From Candidatus Aenigmatarchaeota archaeon (lineage in GTDB: Archaea > Aenigmatarchaeota > Aenigmatarchaeia > GW2011-AR5 > JACRAC01): 32,154 nt of DNA. The stretch lies in NCBI GenBank assembly GCA_016213555.1, contig JACRAC010000026.1, positions 1 to 32,154 on the forward strand, in the 5' to 3' direction. Made by a program: the position numbers and the translations under genes. A model generated the notes under the pieces. That model worked only from the letters and a program-made list of their open reading frames with translations, did no database searches and had not been told where the DNA came from. This document shows, one piece after another, positions 8,484 through 15,461 of this stretch (positions are counted from its first letter, which is position 1; every line of letters starts with the position of its first letter).

Positions 8484-9233
8484 CTATGGTATTACATTAG
8501 GTAAAGTAAAATTATTGCTTAATCCTGCGTTTAATACACGTACAACTAGCTGTCCGTTCGAATATACTGGTAAAGTAGTAATAGTATCTACACCATTTTC
8601 TCTAACAATAGCTGCATATGATTCTACATGACCTTGTACTACACGAGCCAATTTAACCCCATCTTCAAATTGTGAGACAGATTTTAATTTAATTACTCCA
8701 TTTCCTGTAGCTTCTGTATTATCCTGTGTAATTCCAACAATATTAAAAGGTGTACTACCAGGCATTTGTTCAGAATATATCTGAGAACCATCTCTATATA
8801 CAAACATATTTTTTCCAAATATATCAGAATTTATATTAGCAGAATTAGGAGCTATAAGATACGAAAAACTACCAACTTGTATTGGAGGAACAGAAACATT
8901 TCCAAGATCCTTAATACCTGCTTTTACATTTGCATTAAATGGATCTGTAACTACAGAACTAGAATTATAAAGAGTTACAACAACTGAATTTGTAACAGTA
9001 TCAAAAGCTACATCATAAACAGATGGATAAGTTGGCGTTGGACTAGGACTTGGTGAAGAACTAGGCGTAGGAGTTGATCCACCAGAACTTGCTTGTGTAA
9101 CAAAAGTATTATTAGTTATAGGTCCTGAACCTCCACCGCCTCCACAACCAGCTAAATATGCTGCAATACCTAGTGTAACTAATACTCTTTTTCCATTATT
9201 ATAAAGATTATCTATTAGATATCCAGCTCTCAT
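8484..9233 (-). CDS. Archaeal lipoprotein, unknown function
   Basis: 249 residues from ATG 9233; the upstream TTG at 9236 is less likely, because GTGAT just before it serves as a Shine-Dalgarno for the ATG. A charged N-region is followed by a hydrophobic stretch and a lipobox-like YLAGC (Cys at about residue 30). Then come a glycine run and a Ser/Thr/Pro-rich spacer (PTPSSSPSPSPTPT), the usual tether of surface lipoproteins. The remaining ~180 residues are beta-rich with repeated TxVTxxNS-like strands and no recognised domain. The gene lies 42 bases upstream of the giant adhesin gene on the same strand, so the two surface proteins may be expressed together, although the adhesin has its own TATA sequence. 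The lipid-anchored surface location is well supported; the function is unknown. Confidence 0.78.
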   Translation of the reverse strand: MRAGYLIDNLYNNGKRVLVTLGIAAYLAGCGGGGGSGPITNNTFVTQASSGGSTPTPSSSPSPSPTPTYPSVYDVAFDTVTNSVVVTLYNSSSVVTDPFNANVKAGIKDLGNVSVPPIQVGSFSYLIAPNSANINSDIFGKNMFVYRDGSQIYSEQMPGSTPFNIVGITQDNTEATGNGVIKLKSVSQFEDGVKLARVVQGHVESYAAIVRENGVDTITTLPVYSNGQLVVRVLNAGLSNNFTLPNVIP

Positions 9234-9346
9234 CAAATCACTAATTGTATAGACGCCGAAACACTTTAATAGTCGAAATTTTCAACATCAAGAACAAAGC
9301 TTAAAAGCTTTTCTAAGCCTCAGACGAGAGTTGAACTCGCGACCTC

Positions 9347-9376
9347 TTAAGGATCTATGAGAAGACCTCAAAAATT
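9347..9376 (-). other. tRNA-Thr intron 2, position 42/43, 30 bases
   Basis: Exon AAGG pairs with intron CCTT (4-bp central helix). The bulges are TAA and AAG, cut after the second base. Inside, TGAG-GTCTT-CTCA forms a small hairpin. Removal restores pairs T28-A42 and T27-G43. Confidence 0.85.
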
Positions 9377-9390
9377 TACCTTACCAAGGT

Positions 9391-9415
9391 TTAGCGGAAT
9401 GCTAATGACAATTCT
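9391..9415 (-). other. tRNA-Thr intron 1, position 28/29, 25 bases
   Basis: The bulge-helix-bulge motif is clear. Exon AGCG pairs with intron CGCT as the 4-bp central helix. The 3-base bulges are TTA and AAA, each cut after its second base. GAAT/ATTC forms the inner intron helix. Its first two bases complete the TAG stop codon of the overlapping endonuclease frame. Confidence 0.85.
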
Positions 9416-10163
9416 AACGCTCTACCAACTGAGCTACTGAGGCATATTGTTTTAATTTATTTAGATTTCTTATATTCTTTATAAACTTATATTTTAGAAG
9501 TTTGTTCAAGTTTTCTTTCCCGTTTATATCAATTCTCCAATCTTTATAAATTTTAATAGGATTGTACCTATTATCTTTAACATTTGCTATACAAATGGTT
9601 GGTTTTATATTAGCTTCTTCTACAACATTTTTAAAATCTTCAACTAATTTAGCATTTTCAATAGGAAACGAGGCTGTTATTCTAGGATAAACACCTCCTC
9701 TTATAAATCTAAAGCAAAAATCAGTGTCAATAAACCCTGAGACACATGCCATCTTAATATCTATTGAAGACTCCATTATTATCTTCGGAATTCTCAGTTT
9801 ACCCTTTTTATTTCCATTAGGAAGTTCTAGAACATAATGTTTAAAAGTAGCTACTGCTTTGCTTTTGAAAGTAGTATTTATTGTATTCTTTCTTGCTTCA
9901 AAAACTCTAGGATTTTTATTATAAAGACTAATTATCATTGATTTAATTACTATTTCATGGAATTCTCTTTCTTTAGAATAATCTCCAGTATATTGAATCT
10001 TATAGTTTGTAGATCCTTCTCTATCTCTAAAAATACCTAGATAACCATCTCCTATATGAATTCCTGTTTCATATGCTAAAAGACTTGACATTTTAGTTGG
10101 AATCTTTATACCCAATCTAATATCATTCTTACTGAATTCGACATCTGATAAATCTAAGCTCAT
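9414..10163 (-). CDS. LAGLIDADG homing-endonuclease-like protein overlapping tRNA-Thr
   Basis: 249 residues with two LAGLIDADG motifs: YETGIHIGDGYLG (about 31-43, acidic D39) and CVSGFIDTDFCF (about 140-151, acidic D146/D148). This makes a monomeric two-motif enzyme that would cut a long asymmetric DNA site; both motif acids are present. The last ~9 codons (ASVAQLVER) are the 5' exon of tRNA-Thr read as protein, and the stop TAG is formed across the exon 1/intron 1 junction. The gene is therefore beside and overlapping the tRNA, not inside an intron. The tRNA promoter must lie within this frame. The start ATG 10163 has TATA-like TATATTATT about 30 bases upstream. A recent insertion at the tRNA locus, or mobility linked to the tRNA introns, is inference. 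Confidence 0.83.
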   Translation of the reverse strand: MSLDLSDVEFSKNDIRLGIKIPTKMSSLLAYETGIHIGDGYLGIFRDREGSTNYKIQYTGDYSKEREFHEIVIKSMIISLYNKNPRVFEARKNTINTTFKSKAVATFKHYVLELPNGNKKGKLRIPKIIMESSIDIKMACVSGFIDTDFCFRFIRGGVYPRITASFPIENAKLVEDFKNVVEEANIKPTICIANVKDNRYNPIKIYKDWRIDINGKENLNKLLKYKFIKNIRNLNKLKQYASVAQLVER

Positions 10164-10284
10164 ATATAACTAATTTTAAGAAATAATATAGTATGAACCA
10201 TAGAGAGCTCAAAAACACCAAAATATATTTCAAAGAATATAAGTTAATTATAAGCTTTAATTCATTCTATGCCTCTTTCTTTAG

Positions 10285-11433
10285 ATGTATGATGCAGTCT
10301 TAGTCAAATACGGAGAGCTTTCATTGAAAGGCGAAAATAAGAGTTATTTTGAGAAAAAATTAGCAGAAAATATCAAACGTTTATTTAAAAAAAATAAGAT
10401 AAAGCATGAAAAGATAACAAGATACAGAAGCTATCTTATAATAGATATTAAAGAAGATGAAGAAAAAATCAGAAACATATTAATAAGTATTTTTGGTATA
10501 GCTAACTTTTCCTTTGCATATTCTTGCGAAAAAGATATTGAAAAAATTAAGAAGATTGTATTAAAAAATAATTCTTTTTACAAGAAATCTACTTCATTTA
10601 AAGTAGATGCAAGCAGACAAGATAAATCTTTCAAACAAAATTCAATGGAAATAGGAAGAATAGTAGGAGAAACTATTCATGAAAAATACAAAATAAAAGG
10701 AGATATGAAAACCCCTGAAAAGACAGTTTACATAGACATAGCTGATAAAGCATATGTGTATTTTGAAAAAATCCAAGGGTTAGATAATCTACCAACAGGG
10801 TGTGGTGGTAAGGTTATTTGTCTTATGTCTGGAGGTATAGATTCTCCTGTAGCATCAATGCTTGCAATGAAAAGAGGATACTATGTAGTATACTTACACT
10901 TTTACCAAGGAAAAACTAAGAAAGAAGCTAAAAAAATATTAGATATTTTAAAAATTCTAAATAAATATGAAGGATCTTGTAAACTATATCTAGTTCCTTT
11001 TAGTTTATTTCAGACAGCAATGGCAAATGTATTTCCAAACCATGAAATGATATTATTCAGAAGATATATGTTAAGAGTGGCAAACATTATAGCAGAAAAA
11101 GAAGAAGCAAAAGCAGTTATATTTGGTGACAATCTTGGTCAAGTAGCTTCACAAACAATGGATAATATAGTAGCTTTAGAACACGAAATAAAATCATTGC
11201 CAATAATAAGACCTTTGTCTTGCTTCTCAAAACAGGAAATAATAGATCTTGCAAAGAAAATAGGAACCTATGAACTATCTATAAAACCTTACAAAGACTG
11301 TTGCTCAATTGTATCAAAACATCCATCAACAAGGCCAAATATAGAAAAAATTCTAAGATTTGAAAAGGAAAATAAGATAGAAAAACTTGTAGAAAAAACT
11401 ATAAAAGAAATTGAAGAAATTATTATAAATTAA
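10285..11433 (+). CDS. thiI: tRNA 4-thiouridine synthetase ThiI, without rhodanese domain
   Basis: 382 residues. The N-terminal ferredoxin-like/THUMP region (about 1-165) begins with LVKYGELSLKG, which is diagnostic. The PP-loop SGGIDSP is at 182-188, followed by GDNLGQVASQT at 281-291 and the family motif IKPYKDCC (333-340). ThiI adenylates U8 of tRNA and replaces its oxygen with sulfur. The C-terminal rhodanese domain found in the E. coli enzyme is absent, as in many archaeal and Gram-positive members, so sulfur must come from a partner. SufS (21616) and the stand-alone rhodanese (24488) in this window are candidates. The gene is convergent with asnS and overlaps it by 4 bases. A TATA-like TTAATTATAA lies about 30 bases upstream. 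Confidence 0.93.
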   Translation: MYDAVLVKYGELSLKGENKSYFEKKLAENIKRLFKKNKIKHEKITRYRSYLIIDIKEDEEKIRNILISIFGIANFSFAYSCEKDIEKIKKIVLKNNSFYKKSTSFKVDASRQDKSFKQNSMEIGRIVGETIHEKYKIKGDMKTPEKTVYIDIADKAYVYFEKIQGLDNLPTGCGGKVICLMSGGIDSPVASMLAMKRGYYVVYLHFYQGKTKKEAKKILDILKILNKYEGSCKLYLVPFSLFQTAMANVFPNHEMILFRRYMLRVANIIAEKEEAKAVIFGDNLGQVASQTMDNIVALEHEIKSLPIIRPLSCFSKQEIIDLAKKIGTYELSIKPYKDCCSIVSKHPSTRPNIEKILRFEKENKIEKLVEKTIKEIEEIIIN

Positions 11434-12716
11434 GGGCTCTTTCTCAACATAGTTCTTGGAAATGGAATAGCATCCTTGATATTATCTAAACCGCATATCC
11501 ATCTAACTACTCTCTCAACACCAAGACCAAATCCACTGTGAGGAATAGAACCAAATCTTCTACTATCTAAATACCATTGATAATTATCTATATTTTCACC
11601 TTCTTTTTTCAACCCTTCTATCAATTTTTTAATATCTGTTTCTCTCTGACTTCCTCCAATGATTTCTCCAAATCCTTCTGGAGCAAGCATGTCAAAACAT
11701 AAAGCTGTTTTAGGATCTTTAGGATCACTTGGTTTATAGAAAGCCATTATTTCTTTAGGATAGTTTGTAACTATAACAGGAGAAGAAAAATATTTTACAA
11801 GCAACTCTTCTTCAACTGTCCTAAGATCTTTTCCCCATTCTATTGACAAATTTTCTTTCTCCTTCAAAATTTTCAAAGCCTCTGTATAAGTTATTCTAGG
11901 AAAAGGTGCCTTTATCTTTTCAAGCTTACTAACATCTCTTTCAAGTATTTTCAGTTCTTCAGAATTTTTCTCCAATATCCTCTGAACTATAAACTCAACA
12001 AGTTCTTCTGCATATTTTTCTACCTGAGCCAAATCAGCCCAAGCCATTTCCATCTCAGCCATATAGAACTCTGCCAAATGTCTTGATGTCTTACTCTTCT
12101 CAGCTCTAAAACAAGGAGAATTACAGTATATTTTTTCCAAAGAAAATATCATAGCCTCTGCATATAATTGCCATGACTGTGTCAAATAAACTTTATCATC
12201 AAAAAACTTTACTTCAAACAGCGTTGCTCCTCCTTCACAAGCATTTGGAGTAAAAATAGGCGGAGCAACCTCGTAAAACCCTTTGCTTCTAAAAAAATCA
12301 TCTATAGCTGAAAAAACACTAGAACGAATTTTCATAACAGCTGTCATTTTCCTAGATCTAAGCCATAAATGCCTTTCATCTAAAAGCAATTCAGCTGATT
12401 GATCTTTTTTAATAGGAAAAACTTCAGCATATCCAACAATATTTATTTTATCAACGTCAATCTCATAACCAGTAGGAGCTCTTTCATCTTTCTTTATATG
12501 ACCTTCTATCTCAACACTTGACTCTATAAGCAGTTTGTCAATATCTTGCCATTGGTTTTCAAACTTCTCTTTCTTCAAAACACATTGTACTATATCACTA
12601 CTGTCTCTGATAACCAAGAACGTAAATTTATTACTTTTTCTTTCACGATAAACCCATCCGCGTATAGATACTTTTCCTTTTTGCTGAGACATAGCTTCTT
12701 TTATTGATATGAACAT
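11430..12716 (-). CDS. asnS: Asparaginyl-tRNA synthetase
   Basis: 428 residues, full length for an archaeal AsnRS. An N-terminal OB-fold anticodon-binding domain (about 1-105, VSIRGWVYRERK) is followed by a class II catalytic core. Motif 2 lies around CFRAEKSKTSRHLAEFYMAE, and motif 3 is GFGLGVERVVRW near the C-terminus. The segment TNYPKEIMAFYKPSDP is typical of AsnRS and distinguishes it from AspRS. It charges tRNA-Asn with asparagine in the cytoplasm, so this organism need not rely only on the transamidation route. Start ATG 12716 has GGTGT four bases upstream. The gene is convergent with thiI. Confidence 0.93.
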   Translation of the reverse strand: MFISIKEAMSQQKGKVSIRGWVYRERKSNKFTFLVIRDSSDIVQCVLKKEKFENQWQDIDKLLIESSVEIEGHIKKDERAPTGYEIDVDKINIVGYAEVFPIKKDQSAELLLDERHLWLRSRKMTAVMKIRSSVFSAIDDFFRSKGFYEVAPPIFTPNACEGGATLFEVKFFDDKVYLTQSWQLYAEAMIFSLEKIYCNSPCFRAEKSKTSRHLAEFYMAEMEMAWADLAQVEKYAEELVEFIVQRILEKNSEELKILERDVSKLEKIKAPFPRITYTEALKILKEKENLSIEWGKDLRTVEEELLVKYFSSPVIVTNYPKEIMAFYKPSDPKDPKTALCFDMLAPEGFGEIIGGSQRETDIKKLIEGLKKEGENIDNYQWYLDSRRFGSIPHSGFGLGVERVVRWICGLDNIKDAIPFPRTMLRKSP

Positions 12717-12901
12717 AACACACCCAAAATTACTCTTAAAATAATTTTTTTTAAAACTACAAACATATCTATAGCTATTGTTGTAGAGATTAGTATATGC
12801 CTAGCATTTTATATACTTATTCCGTAATATATGGAAAATGTTGCATATTATTGTTAGTTTTATAAAGATTTAGGAACATATGATCCATTATAGCATGAAA
12901 G

Positions 12902-13360
12902 GTGGTAATAATAGTTAAACTTGATGACAAAGATAAGAAAATATTAGAAATTCTAAAAGACCACGGAGAATATACCACCAGACAAATTGCAGATAAAACC
13001 CTTTTACCCATAACTACTATTCATAACAGAATTAAGAAATTAAGAACAAATAAAATAATTAAAAAATACACAATTGAACTAGATCCTATAAAAACTGGTA
13101 AAAGTTTTGTTGCATATATTCTTATTTCAGTTAATCTGCATGTATTGAAACAAAAACAAAAATCTCAATACGATTTAGCAAAAGAAATAAGAAAATTCTA
13201 CTTTGTAGACAGAGTTGATATAGTATCTGGCAGCTCTGACTTAGTAGCTATAACAAAAGTAAAAGATGTAGAAGAATTTGATAAAATTCTCCTAGGAAAA
13301 CTGCAATCCCTCGAAGGTATAGAAAAAACACAATCCCTAATAGTTGTCCATGAAGGATAA
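12902..13360 (+). CDS. Lrp/AsnC-family transcription regulator
   Basis: 152 residues. An N-terminal helix-turn-helix (LDDKDKKILEILKDHGEYTTRQIADKTLLP..TIHNRIKKL, about 7-50) joins a RAM/ligand-binding alpha-beta domain (about 60-150). The start is a GTG at 12902; the expected Lrp N-terminus (VKLDDKDKK) begins only four codons later, and no in-frame ATG exists. AAAGGTG overlaps the start, and a TATA box (TATAAA, 12861-12866) gives a leader of roughly 13 bases. An ATG at 12895 is in another frame and stops after 7 codons. The 185-base gap to asnS on the other strand has several inverted repeats, for example TTCC-N9-GGAA at 12820-12836. Regulatory targets are unknown. It is less like the Lrp proteins at 14927 and 29306 than those two are to each other. 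Confidence 0.85.
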   Translation: MVIIVKLDDKDKKILEILKDHGEYTTRQIADKTLLPITTIHNRIKKLRTNKIIKKYTIELDPIKTGKSFVAYILISVNLHVLKQKQKSQYDLAKEIRKFYFVDRVDIVSGSSDLVAITKVKDVEEFDKILLGKLQSLEGIEKTQSLIVVHEG

Positions 13361-13387
13361 TAAATAATTGATTTAGAGTTTCTAATA

Positions 13388-13915
13388 TTATAAATTGTCC
13401 TTAACACTTGAAATCAAAGCATCCAAAAATCCCAAATAATATTTTCCAGATTCTTCATTAGGCTCATTGATATTTATTTCTGCAGTTTCAACACAATCAT
13501 AAGGAAATTCTTCTTGTTTAAAAATATCTGGAGAATATTTGGGGTTAAGTCTAACATAACTATATATAAAGTTAAATGATTTCAAAGAGCCATCTGAAGA
13601 ATTCCATACAAAATAAAAGCTTGGAGGAACACCACCATAATCTCGATCAGTGGAATTGATCTCTATCCATAAATTATCGTCTTTATTAGTTGTTCTGTTC
13701 TGTTCAAAACTAACTCTATAAGTTGTATCAGAAGTCATTAACTCTGTTGATCCTACAGAAACCTTTGGTCTGCTTCCATAAGAATTAACCCCAGGAGCAG
13801 CAGAGATAGCATCAAAGACTTCAGGAACATAATCAGCAATTGCATTGTAATCAGCAGAAACTCTCTGACGATAATCATATAATTTTTCCAATAATCTTGG
13901 TATCTGTTTTGTCAT
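13388..13915 (-). CDS. Hypothetical protein, third gene of a minus operon
   Basis: 175 residues, not recognised. It is acidic with a mixed helix/strand pattern: an N-terminal helix (TKQIPRLLEKLYDYRQRV) and then a probable beta domain with strands TTYRVSFEQNR, LWIEINSTD, SFYFVWNSSD and FNFIYSYVRLNP. There is no signal peptide or membrane segment, so it is likely cytoplasmic. It lies 36 bases after the pentapeptide-repeat gene on the same strand, and the two probably share the promoter at 14832-14844. Its stop is 27 bases from the end of the convergent Lrp gene. Confidence 0.7.
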   Translation of the reverse strand: MTKQIPRLLEKLYDYRQRVSADYNAIADYVPEVFDAISAAPGVNSYGSRPKVSVGSTELMTSDTTYRVSFEQNRTTNKDDNLWIEINSTDRDYGGVPPSFYFVWNSSDGSLKSFNFIYSYVRLNPKYSPDIFKQEEFPYDCVETAEININEPNEESGKYYLGFLDALISSVKDNL

Positions 13916-13951
13916 ATATATTATTACCCACTAGCCTTTACTATCTAAAAA

Positions 13952-14629
13952 TTACTTACCATAACCAACATTCTTGTTGTTTGTACCATAGCTAGAAACT
14001 CCTAGATTAATAGAACCATAACCACCGCTGCTAACAGAAGCACCATAACCACCAGTTCCCCCACCTGCACTACCATACCCTACAGCAAATCCTTGGCCTT
14101 CTACAGAGTGTTGTATTTTCACAACATTTTCAATAGCATTTTTTGCTCTCAAATACGTATCATAAGGAATTATATTATTCTGTGCCATCAACTGAGTCTT
14201 TACATGATCAACTCCCTCTTTGTTTAAGTCTGATTCATGAAAAGCTGCGCTTTGAAAATTAGTTCCACTCATATCCTTGAAATTCATGATAACATTGAAC
14301 AGTACAGAAAACTGAAAATCAGCTCCTGTTAAAGTAGCATTATCCATCTTAGCATCATTAAATGAGCAATATTTTGCATCAACCTTTGTCAAATCAGCTT
14401 CTCTAAGCTGAGCATCTGTAAAATTAGACCAACTTAAATTAGCTTTTACGAATTTGCATCCATTTAATTTTGCATGTCTGAATCCAGAAAAACTTAAATC
14501 AGAAAAAGAAAAATCAGAGCCTTCTAAATTTAATTCACCAAAATCCCCATTCTTGCAAATAATATTAGTGAAGTTTCTTCTTCCATTTCTATATTCCTCC
14601 ATTATTTGGTTAACTGTCATTGCTTGCAT
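13952..14629 (-). CDS. Pentapeptide-repeat protein with Gly/Tyr-rich tail
   Basis: 225 residues from ATG 14629; an earlier GTG at 14638 is part of the Shine-Dalgarno (GTGAT, 4 bases before the ATG). Residues ~25-135 contain about twenty pentapeptides of the A(D/N)LxF type (LNLEGSDFSFSDLSFSGF, ANLSWSNFTDAQLREADL), which would fold as a right-handed quadrilateral beta-helix. A helical segment (~140-170) follows, and then a ~45-residue low-complexity tail rich in Gly, Tyr, Ser and Asn (GYGSAGGGTGGYGAS). Such tails can be sticky or disordered. Pentapeptide folds can mimic DNA or act as scaffolds; the role here is unknown. It sits between a 57-residue gene (14641) and the 13388 gene in one operon. 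Confidence 0.82.
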   Translation of the reverse strand: MQAMTVNQIMEEYRNGRRNFTNIICKNGDFGELNLEGSDFSFSDLSFSGFRHAKLNGCKFVKANLSWSNFTDAQLREADLTKVDAKYCSFNDAKMDNATLTGADFQFSVLFNVIMNFKDMSGTNFQSAAFHESDLNKEGVDHVKTQLMAQNNIIPYDTYLRAKNAIENVVKIQHSVEGQGFAVGYGSAGGGTGGYGASVSSGGYGSINLGVSSYGTNNKNVGYGK

Positions 14630-14640
14630 AATTATCACTT

Positions 14641-14814
14641 TTATACAGTTGAATATCTAGCAATGTCTCTGTATTGAGAAATTCTTCCTGAGAAATACTG
14701 GTCCTTTGAATATCCATTATTCCAAGGACTGTGGCTATTTATCATATGTTCTGATTTACTTTGTAAACCATTCCTATAATCTGCATTTAGTCTACTACTA
14801 ATTCCGTTCATCAT
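14641..14814 (-). CDS. 57-residue hypothetical protein, first gene of the operon
   Basis: A small frame starting with two ATG codons (14814 and 14811). GAGGAG lies 7 bases before the first ATG, one of the strongest Shine-Dalgarno sequences in the window. The protein (starting MMNGISSRLNADYRNG) is rich in Asn, Ser, Tyr and Arg, has no cysteine and no membrane segment, and is probably disordered. Its stop (TAA at 14641-14643) is 11 bases before the pentapeptide-repeat start, so the two genes are co-transcribed. No homologue is recognised. Together with the next gene's Gly/Tyr tail it suggests a set of low-complexity proteins. Confidence 0.65.
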   Translation of the reverse strand: MMNGISSRLNADYRNGLQSKSEHMINSHSPWNNGYSKDQYFSGRISQYRDIARYSTV

Positions 14815-14831
14815 AATAATCTCCTCTAATT

Positions 14832-14906
14832 AACAATTATATGTTCCTAGAACTACTTAGGCTTTAAACAAAAAATACCTTAAATTATAAGATATCTTTA
14901 AATATT
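14832..14906. promoter_or_regulatory. Divergent promoter region, copy A (Lrp gene / unknown operon)
   Basis: AACAATTATATGT (14832-14844) carries, on the minus strand, the TATA box for the operon starting at 14814. TTTAAATATT (14897-14906) is the TATA box for the Lrp gene, starting exactly 30 bases before its ATG. The 52 bases between include CCTAG and TTAGG half-sites around 14846-14861. The same two elements with the same 52-base spacing recur at 29211-29285. Confidence 0.65.
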
Positions 14907-14926
14907 TACTAGTATAATTAAGGATT

Positions 14927-15427
14927 ATGCCTAAGAAAACTAGTTTAAAATCGAGAATTTTAGATGAAAAAGACACAAAAATCCTGATGATACTACAGAA
15001 GAACGGCCGTGAAAGTTTAACAAGCATAGCAAAAGCAGTTGGTTTGAGCATAGACTCTGTAAATGCCAGGATAAAAGAAATGCAGAATAAAGGAATTTTC
15101 CAGTTTGGAATATTTATAGATCCAAGAAAAATAGGATTTTCAATAGTCACTGATATAAAAATAAAGCTCCACAACATAACAAGCAACGAAAAGGAAGAAT
15201 TTATAAAATACCTGATAAAACATCCAAGAACAATAGATGTAATTGCAATAATGGGAGATTACGACCTTACTTGTGTAATAATATCAAAAGATACAAAAGA
15301 ACTTGAAAAGATATCAACAAAGATACGAGAAAAATATAGCAAGATAATAGCAGATTGGAAACCAATTCTAATAATGGAAACTATCAAATTCGAACACTAC
15401 GATTTAGAACAACCATTTGAAGCATAG
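14927..15427 (+). CDS. Lrp/AsnC-family transcription regulator
   Basis: 166 residues. The helix-turn-helix (ILDEKDTKILMILQKNGRES..IAKAVGLSIDSVNARI) occupies about 11-55. The RAM domain has IGFSIVTDIKIKL, then VIAIMGDYDLTCVIISKD, and ends with KIIADWKPILIMETIKFEHY. The TATA placement predicts a leaderless mRNA. It is clearly a paralogue of the protein at 29306: both share DVI..IMGDYD or VIGDYD, then KIRE/KIRQ, then SKIIADWK/SDIIADWK. It is divergent from the 14814 operon and probably controls it and itself. The ligand is unknown; the family senses amino acids. Confidence 0.87.
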   Translation: MPKKTSLKSRILDEKDTKILMILQKNGRESLTSIAKAVGLSIDSVNARIKEMQNKGIFQFGIFIDPRKIGFSIVTDIKIKLHNITSNEKEEFIKYLIKHPRTIDVIAIMGDYDLTCVIISKDTKELEKISTKIREKYSKIIADWKPILIMETIKFEHYDLEQPFEA

Positions 15428-15461
15428 TGTGATTTTAGAACTTTTCTGCATACATCAAAGA

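Larger units (their letters stand above)
9316..9443 (-). tRNA. tRNA-Thr(GGU) with two introns
   Basis: Read from 9443 down. The acceptor GCCTCAG pairs perfectly with CTGAGGC, followed by discriminator T and no CCA. D arm GCTC/GAGC. T arm GCGAG-TTCAACT-CTCGT. The anticodon arm forms only after removal of two introns: TTACC-TTGGTAA-GGTAG, anticodon GGT, five base pairs including one G-U. The variable loop is AGGTC. U73 and the overall form fit archaeal tRNA-Thr. The introns lie at 28/29 (25 bases) and 42/43 (30 bases), not at the usual 37/38. A TATA-like AATATAAG about 27 bases upstream lies inside the overlapping endonuclease gene. Without intron removal no acceptable anticodon arm can be drawn, which supports the model strongly. 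Confidence 0.92.

Noticed and set aside
9414-9443. C-terminal SVAQLVER of the endonuclease frame as true protein sequence
   Set aside because: Not a protein motif: it is the translation of the tRNA-Thr 5' exon. I keep the frame as it stands, because no earlier stop exists, but give these residues no functional meaning.
12895-12918. Seven-codon ORF overlapping the Lrp start at 12902
   Set aside because: It is out of frame, extremely short and without its own ribosome-binding site; probably chance.
14857-15186. 109-codon minus-strand frame
   Set aside because: Antisense to the Lrp gene at 14927, hydrophobic by antisense composition, and it would cover that gene's promoter.
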